The position numbers and the translations under genes were made by a program. A stretch of 64,000 nucleotides of DNA from NCBI RefSeq assembly GCF_001297015.1, contig NZ_LIGE01000005.1, positions 25,089 to 89,088 of the forward strand, written 5' to 3'. Positions 53,999 to 62,486 of this stretch are shown piece by piece. This DNA is from Pseudomonas sp. RIT-PI-r. Its GTDB lineage: Bacteria > Pseudomonadota > Gammaproteobacteria > Pseudomonadales > Pseudomonadaceae. Each line of letters begins with the position of its first letter. The first letter of the stretch is position 1. The notes beneath the pieces were generated by a model. It was not told the origin of the DNA. It was given only the letters and a program-made list of their open reading frames with translations, and did no database searches.

Positions 53999-54300
53999 GG
54001 TAAAGCTCCTTGATGACTGGAGCCGCCACCGTTCGCGGTCAAACAAACAGGGTGGCAGCTGTACGCGGGTTGACCGACCGGATATCAAGGAATCCGGCAC
54101 ACCCGAAGGTGTCCCACGCACAGCCACCGCGACATGATTTCAGATAATGCCTGAACACCTGCAGAACGCTGGCGCGCCTTGATATTGGGCGGACGGTCAA
54201 ATCCGATCACTGATTCGTCAGCGACCGCACCACCATAGAACCCGCCCCCAAGGCGCACAAGCCGGCGGATTCTGGCGTAGCTGTAGGCAAAGGCGCAAGG
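53999..54300 (-). ncRNA. Structured 5' leader of DUF6124 copy A (candidate cis-regulatory RNA)
   Basis: The minus-strand leader contains: a stem pairing the AGGAG ribosome site with its upstream complement (54005-54009 with 54019-54023); a 7-bp stem 54036-54042 with 54070-54076; a possible pseudoknot between 54025-54030 and 54051-54056; a hairpin 54078-54083 with 54092-54097; a hairpin 54099-54103 with 54108-54112 with a TTCG loop; and farther upstream a 10-bp stem around AGAATCCGCC. Copy B preserves these pairings with changed bases. It also fills most of the gap to 54587. Confidence 0.55.
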
Positions 54301-54587
54301 GTATGTAGCCTGAGAGAGTGTCTGGAGATGTCTTTTTAAACGTTGGTGTTTCGAGACCTTACTGCGGCACCTTCCCACTCAAACAAATCTGCCCCATTAC
54401 CGGCAATTTCCCCCACGCACAAAGCGTAAACCCCGTCGGGGCGTAAAGGCATTGCGAGCGACTCGACAGAAGCCACTCACCAACAGTCAATCAAAGGATT
54501 GTAAGAAATGTTGAGCGCAACTTTTGCCTCAGGCATTCTGTGCGACGCAAATGTACATGGACGGTAGATTTTTGGCGGTACTGTTAA
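54301..54587. other. Intergenic, no gene recognised
   Basis: The first 60 bases are still similar to the matching region upstream of copy B (TGTCTTTTTAAAC and GTTGGTGTTT), and probably contain the DUF6124 promoter. The rest is promoter region for the secreted protein at 54588; no clear gene or repeat is seen. Confidence 0.5.
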
Positions 54588-54929
54588 ATGAAACTAAAAA
54601 TATTAGCCATCAACCTTTTATGTTGCTTCAGTTTATTTTCTAGCGCAGCGGACCTTCCTATCAAAGAGGGAATGCCATTTTCGAAAGCCCGAAAAGCTTT
54701 GATTGAAAATGGCTGGAAGCCGAATCCGTCCTACTCAGGTGAGTTCGGGGTTGAAAACGTCATCCAAAGAAAAGGTTTCAATGAAATCGAGTCTTGCACG
54801 GAGGGCGTCCGTGTCTGCAGCTTTAACTACATCAAGAACGGAGATTGTTTAGGTGTAGGAACTGTCGGCGAAGAAGTCAAAGACATGAAAGTTTATTCCT
54901 GGAACTTCAAATGCCCTGAAAAGGATTGA
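54588..54929 (+). CDS. Small secreted protein, paralogue 1
   Basis: A 113-residue protein with a Sec signal peptide (MKLKILAINLLCCFSLFSSAA) and a mature domain of about 92 residues. Conserved with its neighbour at 55060 are an ENGWKP motif, a central Glu-Cys pair (EIESCTEG), CSFNYIKNGDCLGV and VYSWNFKCPE. Four mature cysteines could form two disulfides. I know no function. AT-rich compared with the gsp genes. The ribosome site is weak. Confidence 0.72.
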   Translation: MKLKILAINLLCCFSLFSSAADLPIKEGMPFSKARKALIENGWKPNPSYSGEFGVENVIQRKGFNEIESCTEGVRVCSFNYIKNGDCLGVGTVGEEVKDMKVYSWNFKCPEKD

Positions 54930-55059
54930 AACCAGAAATCGACAACAAAGTGGGCGGCGCTTCCCGAAGGTCCAGGCAAGAAGCATCGCTATCCTCCGCA
55001 ACCTTACGCCGAGTATCCGGACTTTTTATCGACCTACAAATCTGCGGAGGAACTGTCCT

Positions 55060-55449
55060 ATGAAGGCCTCAACCCTCGTACTTGTCGCAGTTTATTGCAT
55101 GGGTATCAGCGCAGCGTTTGCCGATGACTCACAGGCGCCAAACGACAATCGCGGGCCAGCAGGCATCGTCGTCGGTGAGCGTTTGGCTGCGGCCAAGTCC
55201 AAGCTAGTCAAACAAGGCTGGAAGCCGACGCGGATGCATACCAACGACGGCTATGAATACAGTGGCGTGGAGCGGGAGTTGGCTGCACGCAAGTTTTTCG
55301 AACTGGATAGCTGCTCTTTTGATAGCTCGCGCTGCATCTTGTACTACGCGAAGAAAGGCGCTTGCCTACGCGTCGACATCATTGGAGAGCAATTCAATGA
55401 CATGACGGTGACGCGATGGACCCGCGAATGTCCTGAAGCGCCTCAATAA
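55060..55449 (+). CDS. Small secreted protein, paralogue 2
   Basis: A 129-residue protein with signal peptide MKASTLVLVAVYCMGISAAFA. It shares with paralogue 1 the pattern AKSKLVKQGWKP, LDSCSFDSSRCILYYAKKGACLRVDIIGEQFNDMTVTRWTRECPE, including the mature cysteines. A GGAGGAACT ribosome site precedes the ATG. The pair probably arose by duplication; periplasmic or secreted location; function unknown. Confidence 0.78.
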   Translation: MKASTLVLVAVYCMGISAAFADDSQAPNDNRGPAGIVVGERLAAAKSKLVKQGWKPTRMHTNDGYEYSGVERELAARKFFELDSCSFDSSRCILYYAKKGACLRVDIIGEQFNDMTVTRWTRECPEAPQ

Positions 55450-55531
55450 CCACACGAAAATGGCACGGTAATAATCAACTGCTCCCACAGGTTTCAGCGT
55501 CGTAAACAGCATCTGCAATCAGCACAAAACC

Positions 55532-55561
55532 CTGTGGGAGCGAGCCTGCTCGCGAAGGCGC
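55532..55561. repeat. Single REP arm, GTGGGAGCGAGCCTGC family
   Basis: Same arm and same following 50 bases as at 53569; its left boundary is followed by the DUF6124 copy B 3' flank. Confidence 0.8.
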
Positions 55562-55606
55562 CAGAATGAACACCCGATCAATCACCAGGTGATCCCGGCA
55601 CCCGCA

Positions 55607-55966
55607 TCACTCCGGCAATTGCAAATTATCCAGCGCCCTATTTACCGCCAACTCCCCGAGCATGATCAACTGCGCAATTCCCGCCAGCGCATGGCGCTGC
55701 GATGCCGGCAACAGGCTGGAGACGTTCTGGGCGATGGTTTTGGCCGAAGCGAGTGTTGCACTGGCATCGACCAGCAGTTCTTCGGTTTTGTTGTCCGCAG
55801 TCACGGCGTACATTCCACGGTTTTTACGTGGGGGCGGCGTGGAACCGGGTGGACAGAGGTAATGGTCGAGCGCGCGGTCGGCGGCTTCGTGGAGTTTTTT
55901 GGAATCGATGGATTCGTAGGGGGAAACCGAGGCGGTTTCGGGTGGATTGGGTGTTGGTTTGATCAT
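55607..55966 (-). CDS. DUF6124 family protein, copy B
   Basis: A 119-residue paralogue of copy A with few substitutions (for example NKTEELLVDASATLASAKTIAQNVSSLLPASQRHALAGIAQ). The first 60 residues are identical. Its ATG at 55966 is preceded by GGAG, which is paired in the leader with CTCC. Duplication of gene plus flanks looks recent for the coding part; the leaders have diverged while keeping pairing. Confidence 0.85.
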   Translation of the reverse strand: MIKPTPNPPETASVSPYESIDSKKLHEAADRALDHYLCPPGSTPPPRKNRGMYAVTADNKTEELLVDASATLASAKTIAQNVSSLLPASQRHALAGIAQLIMLGELAVNRALDNLQLPE

Positions 55967-56280
55967 GAGTGAATCTCCAAATCATAGAAAAGGAGCCATC
56001 ATCTTTCGCTACCAAACGAAGGGGTGGTGGCCATACGAAGGTTGGTAGACCGGTGACTTGGAGAACCGGCGCGCCCGAAGACGCCCTGCGCATGACCACC
56101 ATAAATACACAGCCCCAAAAAAGGCCTGTATCGGGTGACGCTATGCGCCAAGTCTAAGCCGGGCTACCAAACCCGATCGCTGATTCGTCAGCGACCAGAC
56201 CACAATAGAATCCGACCCAAAAGCGCACAAGCCGGCGGATTCTGGCGTAGCTGTAGGCAAAGGCGCAAGGATGTGTAGCC
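55967..56280 (-). ncRNA. Structured 5' leader of DUF6124 copy B (candidate cis-regulatory RNA)
   Basis: Equivalent pairings to leader A: ribosome site 55975-55978 with 55992-55995; perfect 7-bp stem 56009-56015 with 56042-56048, of different sequence from copy A; hairpin 56050-56054 with 56065-56069; TTCG-loop hairpin 56071-56075 with 56080-56084, which contains a G-U pair only when read on the minus strand; and the hairpin 56178-56183 with 56188-56193. The upstream 100 bases are nearly identical to copy A. Confidence 0.55.
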
Positions 56281-56466
56281 TGGGAGAGTGTTTGGAGATG
56301 TCTTTTTAAACATTGGTGTTTACAGCGGTTGGTATCATCACTTAGCAGTCATTCAAGAAAGGATTTCGTTCAGCAACCTTTAAGGATGGAAAAAGTGGCG
56401 ATTTAGTGGCGCATGGGTGATTATTTGGCCATCGTCAACGTAAAGTTGAAATAGGAGAAAAACCTT
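56281..56466. other. Intergenic region before the KAP NTPase gene
   Basis: The first 50 bases continue the leader duplication (promoter of DUF6124 copy B on the minus strand); after about 56330 the sequence becomes AT-rich. AGGAG just ahead of 56467 is the ribosome site of the KAP NTPase gene. No further gene is seen. Confidence 0.5.
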
Positions 56467-57900
56467 TTGACTATAGACGCCACAACTCCATCTCAAAGAA
56501 AATCGATTCAGCTACGCTTCAAAGGGATGCAATTCGATACGAGCGTCTGGCCTTGCCCCGAAGACTTACTAAAGCGCCAGGCAGAGATCGAGAACCTGTC
56601 GCAGGTCTTGCTAAATGCCCAATCACCTTTGGTTTTCGCCATTGACGCCCCTTGGGGCGGAGGAAAAACGACTTTTTTTCGGCTTTGGCAGCACTACCTG
56701 ACGCACGAAAAAAAGGTGAGCCTTTACCTAAATGCTTGGGAAAGCGATTTCGCAGAGGATCCTTTACTGCCAATGTTGGCGATATTGGATCGCTGGCTTA
56801 GCGACCAAAGTAATTCTACTGCTGTCAGAACAGCATGGGAAAAAGCAAAAACATATGCACCAGGCATTATCAAATCGACCGCAGTAGCTGCCACCAAAGC
56901 CGCGACTTTCGGCGCGCTAGATCTCGATAAAGAATACGAAAAACTCGCTTCCGAGTTTTCCGGAGGGATTGTTGGCAACCTAGTCGATAGCTTTAATATA
57001 AAGAAGAAATCCTTAGACTCTTTTAAAAATCAGTTACGCAAGGCTCTCGATGCATTGCCAGAGGGGCAAGAGAACCTAATTTTATTTGTTGATGAGTTGG
57101 ATAGATGCAAACCGACTTATGCAATTGAGGTTCTAGAGCGAATCAAACATCTATTCGATGTAGATCGTATAGTGTTTGTTCTTGCGATTAATCGGGATCA
57201 GCTCTCCAAAAGTTTCCAAGGGGTTTACGGCCCATCATTCGATGGCATTCATTACTTAAGAAGATTTATCGACTTAGATTACAAACTGCAAACGCAGGAT
57301 GTTGGCGCATACATTAACGCACGCATTAGACAGCCAGACATACTGGAATATTTTAACTCTAGGCGCTCAGAGCGAGACGACTATGAGTACGGAGCAAACG
57401 TACTAGGGTTTCTTGCAACACGATTCGACTTTACTCTTCGAGACATTGATCAGTTCATCGTCAGATTGAAGTTAGTATTGCGCAGCATACCCCATGATCA
57501 TTATTTGGACATTCCATTGTTGATCCCTATGATGACGCTGCGACAGGAAAATCAAGAGCTTTATACCAGATATGTGGAAAATGCTTTATGCGCAAACGAA
57601 GTGGCCGAATTCATACTTGGAGGCCCGATCGGAACTGTAGCCTTTGATCACTCAATGGCTGTAGCTGTAGGGTATCTAATCGCCGCAGCCAGAGACCCCT
57701 ACGAGCAAACTCCCATTGATCACTTGATTACCCCTTGGAGTGAGTGGTATGAGCATACGAAAGAAAAAAACCCCCAGGCAGCTATAGTAAGAACAGTAGT
57801 GGAATTTGCATCTGACTCCAGAGACTTCCGACGTCGTAGAGAAATGCAAAAGCTTGCATTCTCACGAATAGAACTTGTAAACAAAATTGATATTTCTTGA
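56467..57900 (+). CDS. KAP family P-loop NTPase
   Basis: A 477-residue cytoplasmic NTPase starting at TTG, eight bases after AGGAG. Walker A is DAPWGGGKTTF at residues 60-70 and Walker B is LILFVDELDRCKP at 204-216, both in the KAP form. Helical insertions lie between them and a long helical C-terminal part follows. KAP NTPases are often associated with membranes and phage exclusion (for example PifA). The next gene encodes a membrane protein and overlaps or abuts, so they may form a unit. AT-rich composition suggests horizontal transfer. Confidence 0.85.
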   Translation: MTIDATTPSQRKSIQLRFKGMQFDTSVWPCPEDLLKRQAEIENLSQVLLNAQSPLVFAIDAPWGGGKTTFFRLWQHYLTHEKKVSLYLNAWESDFAEDPLLPMLAILDRWLSDQSNSTAVRTAWEKAKTYAPGIIKSTAVAATKAATFGALDLDKEYEKLASEFSGGIVGNLVDSFNIKKKSLDSFKNQLRKALDALPEGQENLILFVDELDRCKPTYAIEVLERIKHLFDVDRIVFVLAINRDQLSKSFQGVYGPSFDGIHYLRRFIDLDYKLQTQDVGAYINARIRQPDILEYFNSRRSERDDYEYGANVLGFLATRFDFTLRDIDQFIVRLKLVLRSIPHDHYLDIPLLIPMMTLRQENQELYTRYVENALCANEVAEFILGGPIGTVAFDHSMAVAVGYLIAAARDPYEQTPIDHLITPWSEWYEHTKEKNPQAAIVRTVVEFASDSRDFRRRREMQKLAFSRIELVNKIDIS

Positions 57901-57952
57901 TATTGCTCTGTTCAACAAAAATAATTCATCAGCTTTCTTAAGGGCATTTTTT

Positions 57953-58378
57953 ATGAGAATTTCAGAGCGAATCAAAGATGCAGTTATCTCCAAGACTGCT
58001 GAAGGTATTGCATTATCCGCCAGCGCAATAATTATTTGGTCTGCGGTTCAGATAGCCCCAATAATTCTTCCCGCCATCGATACAGGAATCCAAAAGTCAA
58101 TATTGATTTCAATGCTATTGGCCTCGCTCGCACTAAATATAATTTTTGTTGTAATTTTCTGGGCATTCAATCGAAGATCCGAGCTTTCATTAAAATACGG
58201 AATTTATTGGGACAATGGAAAAAACCCCCATTGTCCAAATTGCAAAATTCCTATTTCTGGTTACGGCGATTATCAAACAGGGAAAGGCTACTATTGCAAA
58301 CCATGCAAGAAGATCTTTCCACTTTGCGACGCAAGCGGCAAAGATATTAACCCTGAGCAAGCAATAAGTGAACTCTGA
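57953..58378 (+). CDS. Two-helix membrane protein with zinc ribbon
   Basis: A 141-residue protein with two membrane helices (IALSASAIIIWSAVQIAPIILP and ILISMLLASLALNIIFVVIFWAF) and a C-terminal zinc ribbon: CPNCKIPISGYGDY...GYYCKPCKKIFP. Start at ATG 57953 behind AAGGGC is preferred; the open frame could also begin at 57887, inside the NTPase gene. It begins 52 bases after the KAP NTPase stop and may anchor it in the membrane. No family is recognised. Confidence 0.68.
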   Translation: MRISERIKDAVISKTAEGIALSASAIIIWSAVQIAPIILPAIDTGIQKSILISMLLASLALNIIFVVIFWAFNRRSELSLKYGIYWDNGKNPHCPNCKIPISGYGDYQTGKGYYCKPCKKIFPLCDASGKDINPEQAISEL

Positions 58379-58512
58379 CGGCAAACAGTTTTTAATATTT
58401 TCTAGGAGCCGCTATAAATTATGCAAGCCGCAGAACTTATGCTTTTCAAATCTTTGAGTTGCCGTTTGACTACCCTGGTTAAACTCAAGGGAAAAACCGA
58501 GGAAAGTTATTT

Positions 58513-59853
58513 ATGATAAAAACTAGAATTGATAGCCTGAACGCTCTTGAGGAACACTTTTCTCGATACGGCGAAGGTTATTTATTTCGTGGACAAGTGA
58601 AGCATTACACAAACGACGCAGGCCAAGTGAGCATTCCGACCTCATTTAGCAGGCACGGATGTGTACCCGACATTATGTTTAAATGGACACACTATGCGAA
58701 GGCGATGATTCGAGCATTTTCTGGCTGCAGCTACTTTGATATCGACATTGAAACCTCGCAAGCTGTTTTGCAGCATTATGGCTGGAGGTCATTCTACATT
58801 GACTTAACTAAGACCCCCCATATAGCTTGTTGGTTTGCCGCAAATGAATATGTAGAACAAAAGCGCATTCACATGGGTGAAAACTTGTATGAGGAACCAG
58901 TATGGCTTGTACATAAAGAAGCTGAATATAGGGCAGGTTATGGTGACGGTCATATTTACATCATTGATCGATTAGCTCTAGAGAGCCTCGGAGTGAAAGT
59001 TCATGATTTAACTTTACTGGGAGACGATGAAGGCAGACTACGCTTTGAAGCTCAACAAGCATGCTTGGCTGGGAATCTAAAAAACAACCTCCCGCCTCAG
59101 ACAGTCGTATCGCACATTGAGGTTGCGAGTTATATCTTGCGGGCATATTGCGAGAAGCATGGTCTTAGTAAGGTATCAGATGTATTTCCTCCGAAGGAAG
59201 AGGATTTCATCTTGAAAACGCTTTTAGAGTTACCTTGGGAAAGGCTGCGAATTGACTCTCCAATACCGACTTTCAAAAGAGGCCTAGAGATCCCTGACTA
59301 TGAAGCCAAATTTGTAAAACACATCCCGGCTGAAATTACTTTATTCGAAAATTTCTGGATTGCAGATAATAGAGGGGACGACACACCTCTCAAATCGATT
59401 ACATTCTATAAACTTCCACAGCTTTCATACTATGCAAGCACAAATCAAAAATTTGATCTTAGTTTTGTAAACAAAGCGCTTAAATCACACGGCGATTTTG
59501 TAATTGAGATAGACGGGCTAATTAAAATCATTGAAGATCAAGAGCCTTACAATTATGAAAAAGGCATACATATTTCAAAAAGCGACAATGGCCACATTTC
59601 TATTTCCGGCCTTATTGTGGAACACCCTGGAAACATAGTTAAAGGATTTGGATTAAATCAAGGATGGTATTATAAAGCCAGCATCGAAAACTGGGAAAAA
59701 GTACATAACGAGGACCAGTGCCCTTGCAATAATGACTTGAGGCACGAACTGCAATTTTCACTTCTACGCATGTTAAACGAAGCATTAAAAAACAACAAAT
59801 TAGTTAAAGAGAGCTCAACCTGCTATCGCCACATATCAATACGACCACTATAA
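58513..59853 (+). CDS. FRG-domain protein
   Basis: A 446-residue protein with an N-terminal FRG domain: YLFRGQ at residues 24-28, then TSQAVLQHYGWRSFYIDLTKTPHIACWFAANEY, the family's typical LLQHYG and DxT patterns. The function of FRG domains is not established; they are frequent in phage-defence neighbourhoods. The C-terminal 200 residues are not recognised. It follows the KAP/zinc-ribbon pair on the same strand after 134 bases, with an AGGAAA ribosome site. Confidence 0.82.
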   Translation: MIKTRIDSLNALEEHFSRYGEGYLFRGQVKHYTNDAGQVSIPTSFSRHGCVPDIMFKWTHYAKAMIRAFSGCSYFDIDIETSQAVLQHYGWRSFYIDLTKTPHIACWFAANEYVEQKRIHMGENLYEEPVWLVHKEAEYRAGYGDGHIYIIDRLALESLGVKVHDLTLLGDDEGRLRFEAQQACLAGNLKNNLPPQTVVSHIEVASYILRAYCEKHGLSKVSDVFPPKEEDFILKTLLELPWERLRIDSPIPTFKRGLEIPDYEAKFVKHIPAEITLFENFWIADNRGDDTPLKSITFYKLPQLSYYASTNQKFDLSFVNKALKSHGDFVIEIDGLIKIIEDQEPYNYEKGIHISKSDNGHISISGLIVEHPGNIVKGFGLNQGWYYKASIENWEKVHNEDQCPCNNDLRHELQFSLLRMLNEALKNNKLVKESSTCYRHISIRPL

Positions 59854-59896
59854 ATCATATGTTAGGAAAAACAGGGCTGGATTCATTTAATATTTA

Positions 59897-59922
59897 AAAT
59901 AAAGGAAACTGATTTATTTTTT
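59897..59922. terminator. Weak AT-rich terminator candidate
   Basis: AAATAAA (59897-59903) and TTTATTT (59913-59919) can pair, followed by further T residues on the plus strand. It lies between the convergent FRG and GIY-YIG-like genes. The stem is AT-only and thus weak. Confidence 0.3.
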
Positions 59923-59960
59923 GAAAACTTAAAACGCCTACCTTCTTCCTTCACTCTACT

Positions 59961-60452
59961 TCAGAAGTTATTCTGAATAGCGTGAAGGTAAATCTCTTGA
60001 GCTGCCTCTCTATGCCTGAGAAGTGACGAGTAGAAATGAATTTCGTGTTGAAACTCTGGCCATTGACCAGAATTTTGCCTACATAGAAATGCGACTTCTG
60101 CCTCCACTGTTTCCAGATCTCGTAAAGTCGCGATATTACCTTGATATTCGCCTGTCCAAATGCTCAGGGTCAATCTGTGCCTTAAATTTTTCCACTTATA
60201 CCCATGATAGCCACCTTTACCTTTAGCCCGAAAACCAAAAGAGAGGCGCGAAGACATTGGTTGGGATGAAACTCCTACGTATAGGAGATTACCGGCGGCT
60301 GACAACGTGTACAGCTTTGGATGTTTTTTGGTACTTGCGGGTTTTGAGAATGTACATACCGACCCATTCGAAAAAAGTCGATATAGGCCATCGTCCAACA
60401 GCTCAAGATGGTATACCTGCGCCGCAAGTAAGTTCATACAAAAAGACTCCAT
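59961..60452 (-). CDS. GIY-YIG-like nuclease family protein
   Basis: A 163-residue protein (or 158 from ATG 60437). KLYTLSAAGNLLYVGVSSQPMSSRL at residues 46-70 matches the GIY-YIG core, with YT at 48-49 for the first half, YVG at 58-60 for the second, and the catalytic Arg at 69. A Glu-rich helix, ETVEAEVAFLCRQNSGQWPEFQHEIHF, supplies the metal-binding Glu. A GYHGYKW stretch is shared with other restriction-like members. It may cut DNA in phage defence. Convergent with the FRG gene. Confidence 0.7.
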   Translation of the reverse strand: MESFCMNLLAAQVYHLELLDDGLYRLFSNGSVCTFSKPASTKKHPKLYTLSAAGNLLYVGVSSQPMSSRLSFGFRAKGKGGYHGYKWKNLRHRLTLSIWTGEYQGNIATLRDLETVEAEVAFLCRQNSGQWPEFQHEIHFYSSLLRHREAAQEIYLHAIQNNF

Positions 60453-60538
60453 ATTTCTAATAATAGGTGGGGCATGTAGATTGTCAGAAGCACCAATAAC
60501 CTACTCCTAATTCCCACACTGATCCATGGGCGTCTACT

Positions 60539-61237
60539 CTATAAGTCTCGGCCATAGCTGCAAATCAACTGAGAAATGATTGGGCCTTGAACGTACCCGG
60601 CCACTAAGCCTAAAAAAACCATACCTATTATCGCTGCTACCATGGCTCGCAACCATCCAAAATCGTGCAGAATCTTCTGCATACGAACTATCAAGTATGC
60701 AAAGCCTATGTAGCCAAAGACAACAAACCAATCTGAGTTATAGGCCATCTGATTGCCAAGGATTGCCGCGTGCACGGCCGCCTCATAGCCATCTAGTGTG
60801 CAGCTCTGAGCAATCGCAGTGAAACGAGCACCAAGGGCTGGCATCTCGAAAAGTTTAAGTACAACGAGCCAAGCTGAAAGAAAGAAAAAAGTGTTAACGC
60901 TCACCATTATCCGGCGAGTTGTTCCTAGCATACGAGCTGCAATGCCAAAACATACTCCATAGATCGCTATCAAAAACCAGTTCATCAGTGTCATGACGCC
61001 GGCGAGTTCGAGGCTAGGTTTCACGCCTGCTGATCTTAAGGCGGGCAACCCCAAAGCACTGAATCCGATAGCCACGACTATACCGAAGAACCATGCTCGC
61101 TCGCAGATGTCTGACCTGGTTTTCATTAAACTCAGAAAAGACGTATTTGATTGAAAAAGTACCTGCGCATCCTTTGCGGTTGCCGTAACGGAGGGCCATA
61201 ACTTTTCAACTACCAGCTCTACCAACTTATCTATCAA
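60539..61237 (-). CDS. Multi-pass membrane protein of unknown function
   Basis: A 232-residue protein with a cytoplasmic N-terminal 45 residues and about five membrane helices (for example AWFFGIVVAIGFSALGLPAL, MNWFLIAIYGVCFGIAARML, VSVNTFFFLSAWLVVLKLF, WFVVFGYIGFAYLIVRM, MVAAIIGMVFLGLVAGYV). I recognise no family. It starts behind AAGGAGC (ATG 61237) and lies between the GIY-YIG-like gene and the retron. Confidence 0.7.
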   Translation of the reverse strand: MIDKLVELVVEKLWPSVTATAKDAQVLFQSNTSFLSLMKTRSDICERAWFFGIVVAIGFSALGLPALRSAGVKPSLELAGVMTLMNWFLIAIYGVCFGIAARMLGTTRRIMVSVNTFFFLSAWLVVLKLFEMPALGARFTAIAQSCTLDGYEAAVHAAILGNQMAYNSDWFVVFGYIGFAYLIVRMQKILHDFGWLRAMVAAIIGMVFLGLVAGYVQGPIISQLICSYGRDL

Positions 61238-61532
61238 AATGATGCTCCTTCGATATGCTTATCTGTCACCCGCAGCCCCAGACCGTATAAACGAATAGCT
61301 TACTATGAACTTGCTAGAATAATTCAACGGCGACTGCCTATATCGAACAGTCGACTGGGCCTTCGTGATCAAAAGTAGCCACCACCAACCACCATCAGAA
61401 ATTGACTGTTTACGCGATTACACCTTCAATCGCTCATCTGGATGCACAGTTTCCGTAGACCTTCATCAAATAGAGAAAACAAATCATATCCGATTTCTTT
61501 CAAATTCGAAGATCGCAAGTACGCTAACGGCA
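61238..61532. other. Intergenic region between membrane protein and retron RT
   Basis: AT-rich; contains the ribosome site (AAGGAGC) and presumably the promoter of the membrane protein. No stable hairpin, repeat or additional gene was evident. Confidence 0.45.
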
Positions 61533-62486
61533 TCACTTAGATTTCTTCCCTCTCTGCCTGAGCAAATTCGATATTACTTGGCCTGTATACTTGCCTCTCA
61601 TTTTCGCGACAAATAACGGTTCTACATCTTGTGCAAAACCCATCAACCCTTGAAGATGGAGAGTTGACTTTTCATCTAATTCATGAAGAGTATACCGATG
61701 AATCATCGCACTAATTAATCTTTTCTTATCGCGCCCTAAAGAAACTTCGTTATCATTGGAAATAATCAACCCGGTGATACGACGCTGCTTTTTCTTTGAG
61801 GCAAATACTGTTTTTTCAGAGTTAATTTGAAGACGTGGGTACGGAATTTTCTCAAGAGTTTCTAAAATGAAACTTTGGACCTCAGATGTTGCACCTTTAT
61901 CATTCGTAGAAAAAGTAAGGTCATCTGCATAGCGAGAGTAAACTATATTACGATCGAGGCACCAAGCCCAGACTGCCAAGTCGAAATAATACATAATTGA
62001 ATTAGACAAAACTGGAGAGCTAGGTGCGCCAATACTGAGAGCAAGTCGAGATGTAGCTCTGTCTCTCACACAACTTATTCTTGCAATATCTTTAATGCTT
62101 TGTACTGATATTTTTCCGCAAAGTACGTAGGAAAGGTGGTTGACTAAGTCCGACTCGGTAATAGAGCCAAAAAAATTGGAAAAATCGAACTTTACAATAA
62201 AAGCGTTCTGCTTGTGTCGCTCTGCGTTTGCTTTAATACTTGAGCCTTGCCTGTAGGCAGCAGCGCATTCGTGAACAGGAAGCTGGGAAAACCAATCATC
62301 GACAAGTAACGCTTGTATTACCTTAGTTTCTTTTGCAGGCTGTGCGATAGGTCTCATGCCGCCAGATTTTTTGGGGATGAAGTATCTTTTATAAGCGTAA
62401 GGTGCTCTTACAATTAGCCGCCCCACGTCATGCTCGGACAAAGACAAAATTTCCGACATATGTTTGCGAAAGTCATACAGGCTCAT
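61533..62486 (-). CDS. Retron reverse transcriptase
   Basis: A 317-residue retron-type reverse transcriptase. Visible motifs are the fingers segment RYFIPKKSGGMRPIAQP, catalytic FDFSNFF at residues 100-106 (first Asp), IGAPSSPVLSN at 152-162, and YADDLTFS with catalytic Asp pair at 188-189; RRITGLIIS is the retron-specific VTG region with Ile in place of Val. It starts inside the effector gene (overlap of four bases). It reverse-transcribes the msd RNA encoded at 63442-63612 from the priming G in the msr. Confidence 0.93.
   Translation of the reverse strand: MSLYDFRKHMSEILSLSEHDVGRLIVRAPYAYKRYFIPKKSGGMRPIAQPAKETKVIQALLVDDWFSQLPVHECAAAYRQGSSIKANAERHKQNAFIVKFDFSNFFGSITESDLVNHLSYVLCGKISVQSIKDIARISCVRDRATSRLALSIGAPSSPVLSNSIMYYFDLAVWAWCLDRNIVYSRYADDLTFSTNDKGATSEVQSFILETLEKIPYPRLQINSEKTVFASKKKQRRITGLIISNDNEVSLGRDKKRLISAMIHRYTLHELDEKSTLHLQGLMGFAQDVEPLFVAKMRGKYTGQVISNLLRQRGKKSK

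Noticed and set aside
54085..54378. A 97-codon minus-strand gene upstream of DUF6124 copy A
   Set aside because: In the second copy the frame is interrupted after about 40 shared residues, and the region is better explained as a structured leader; kept only as a possible leader-peptide observation.
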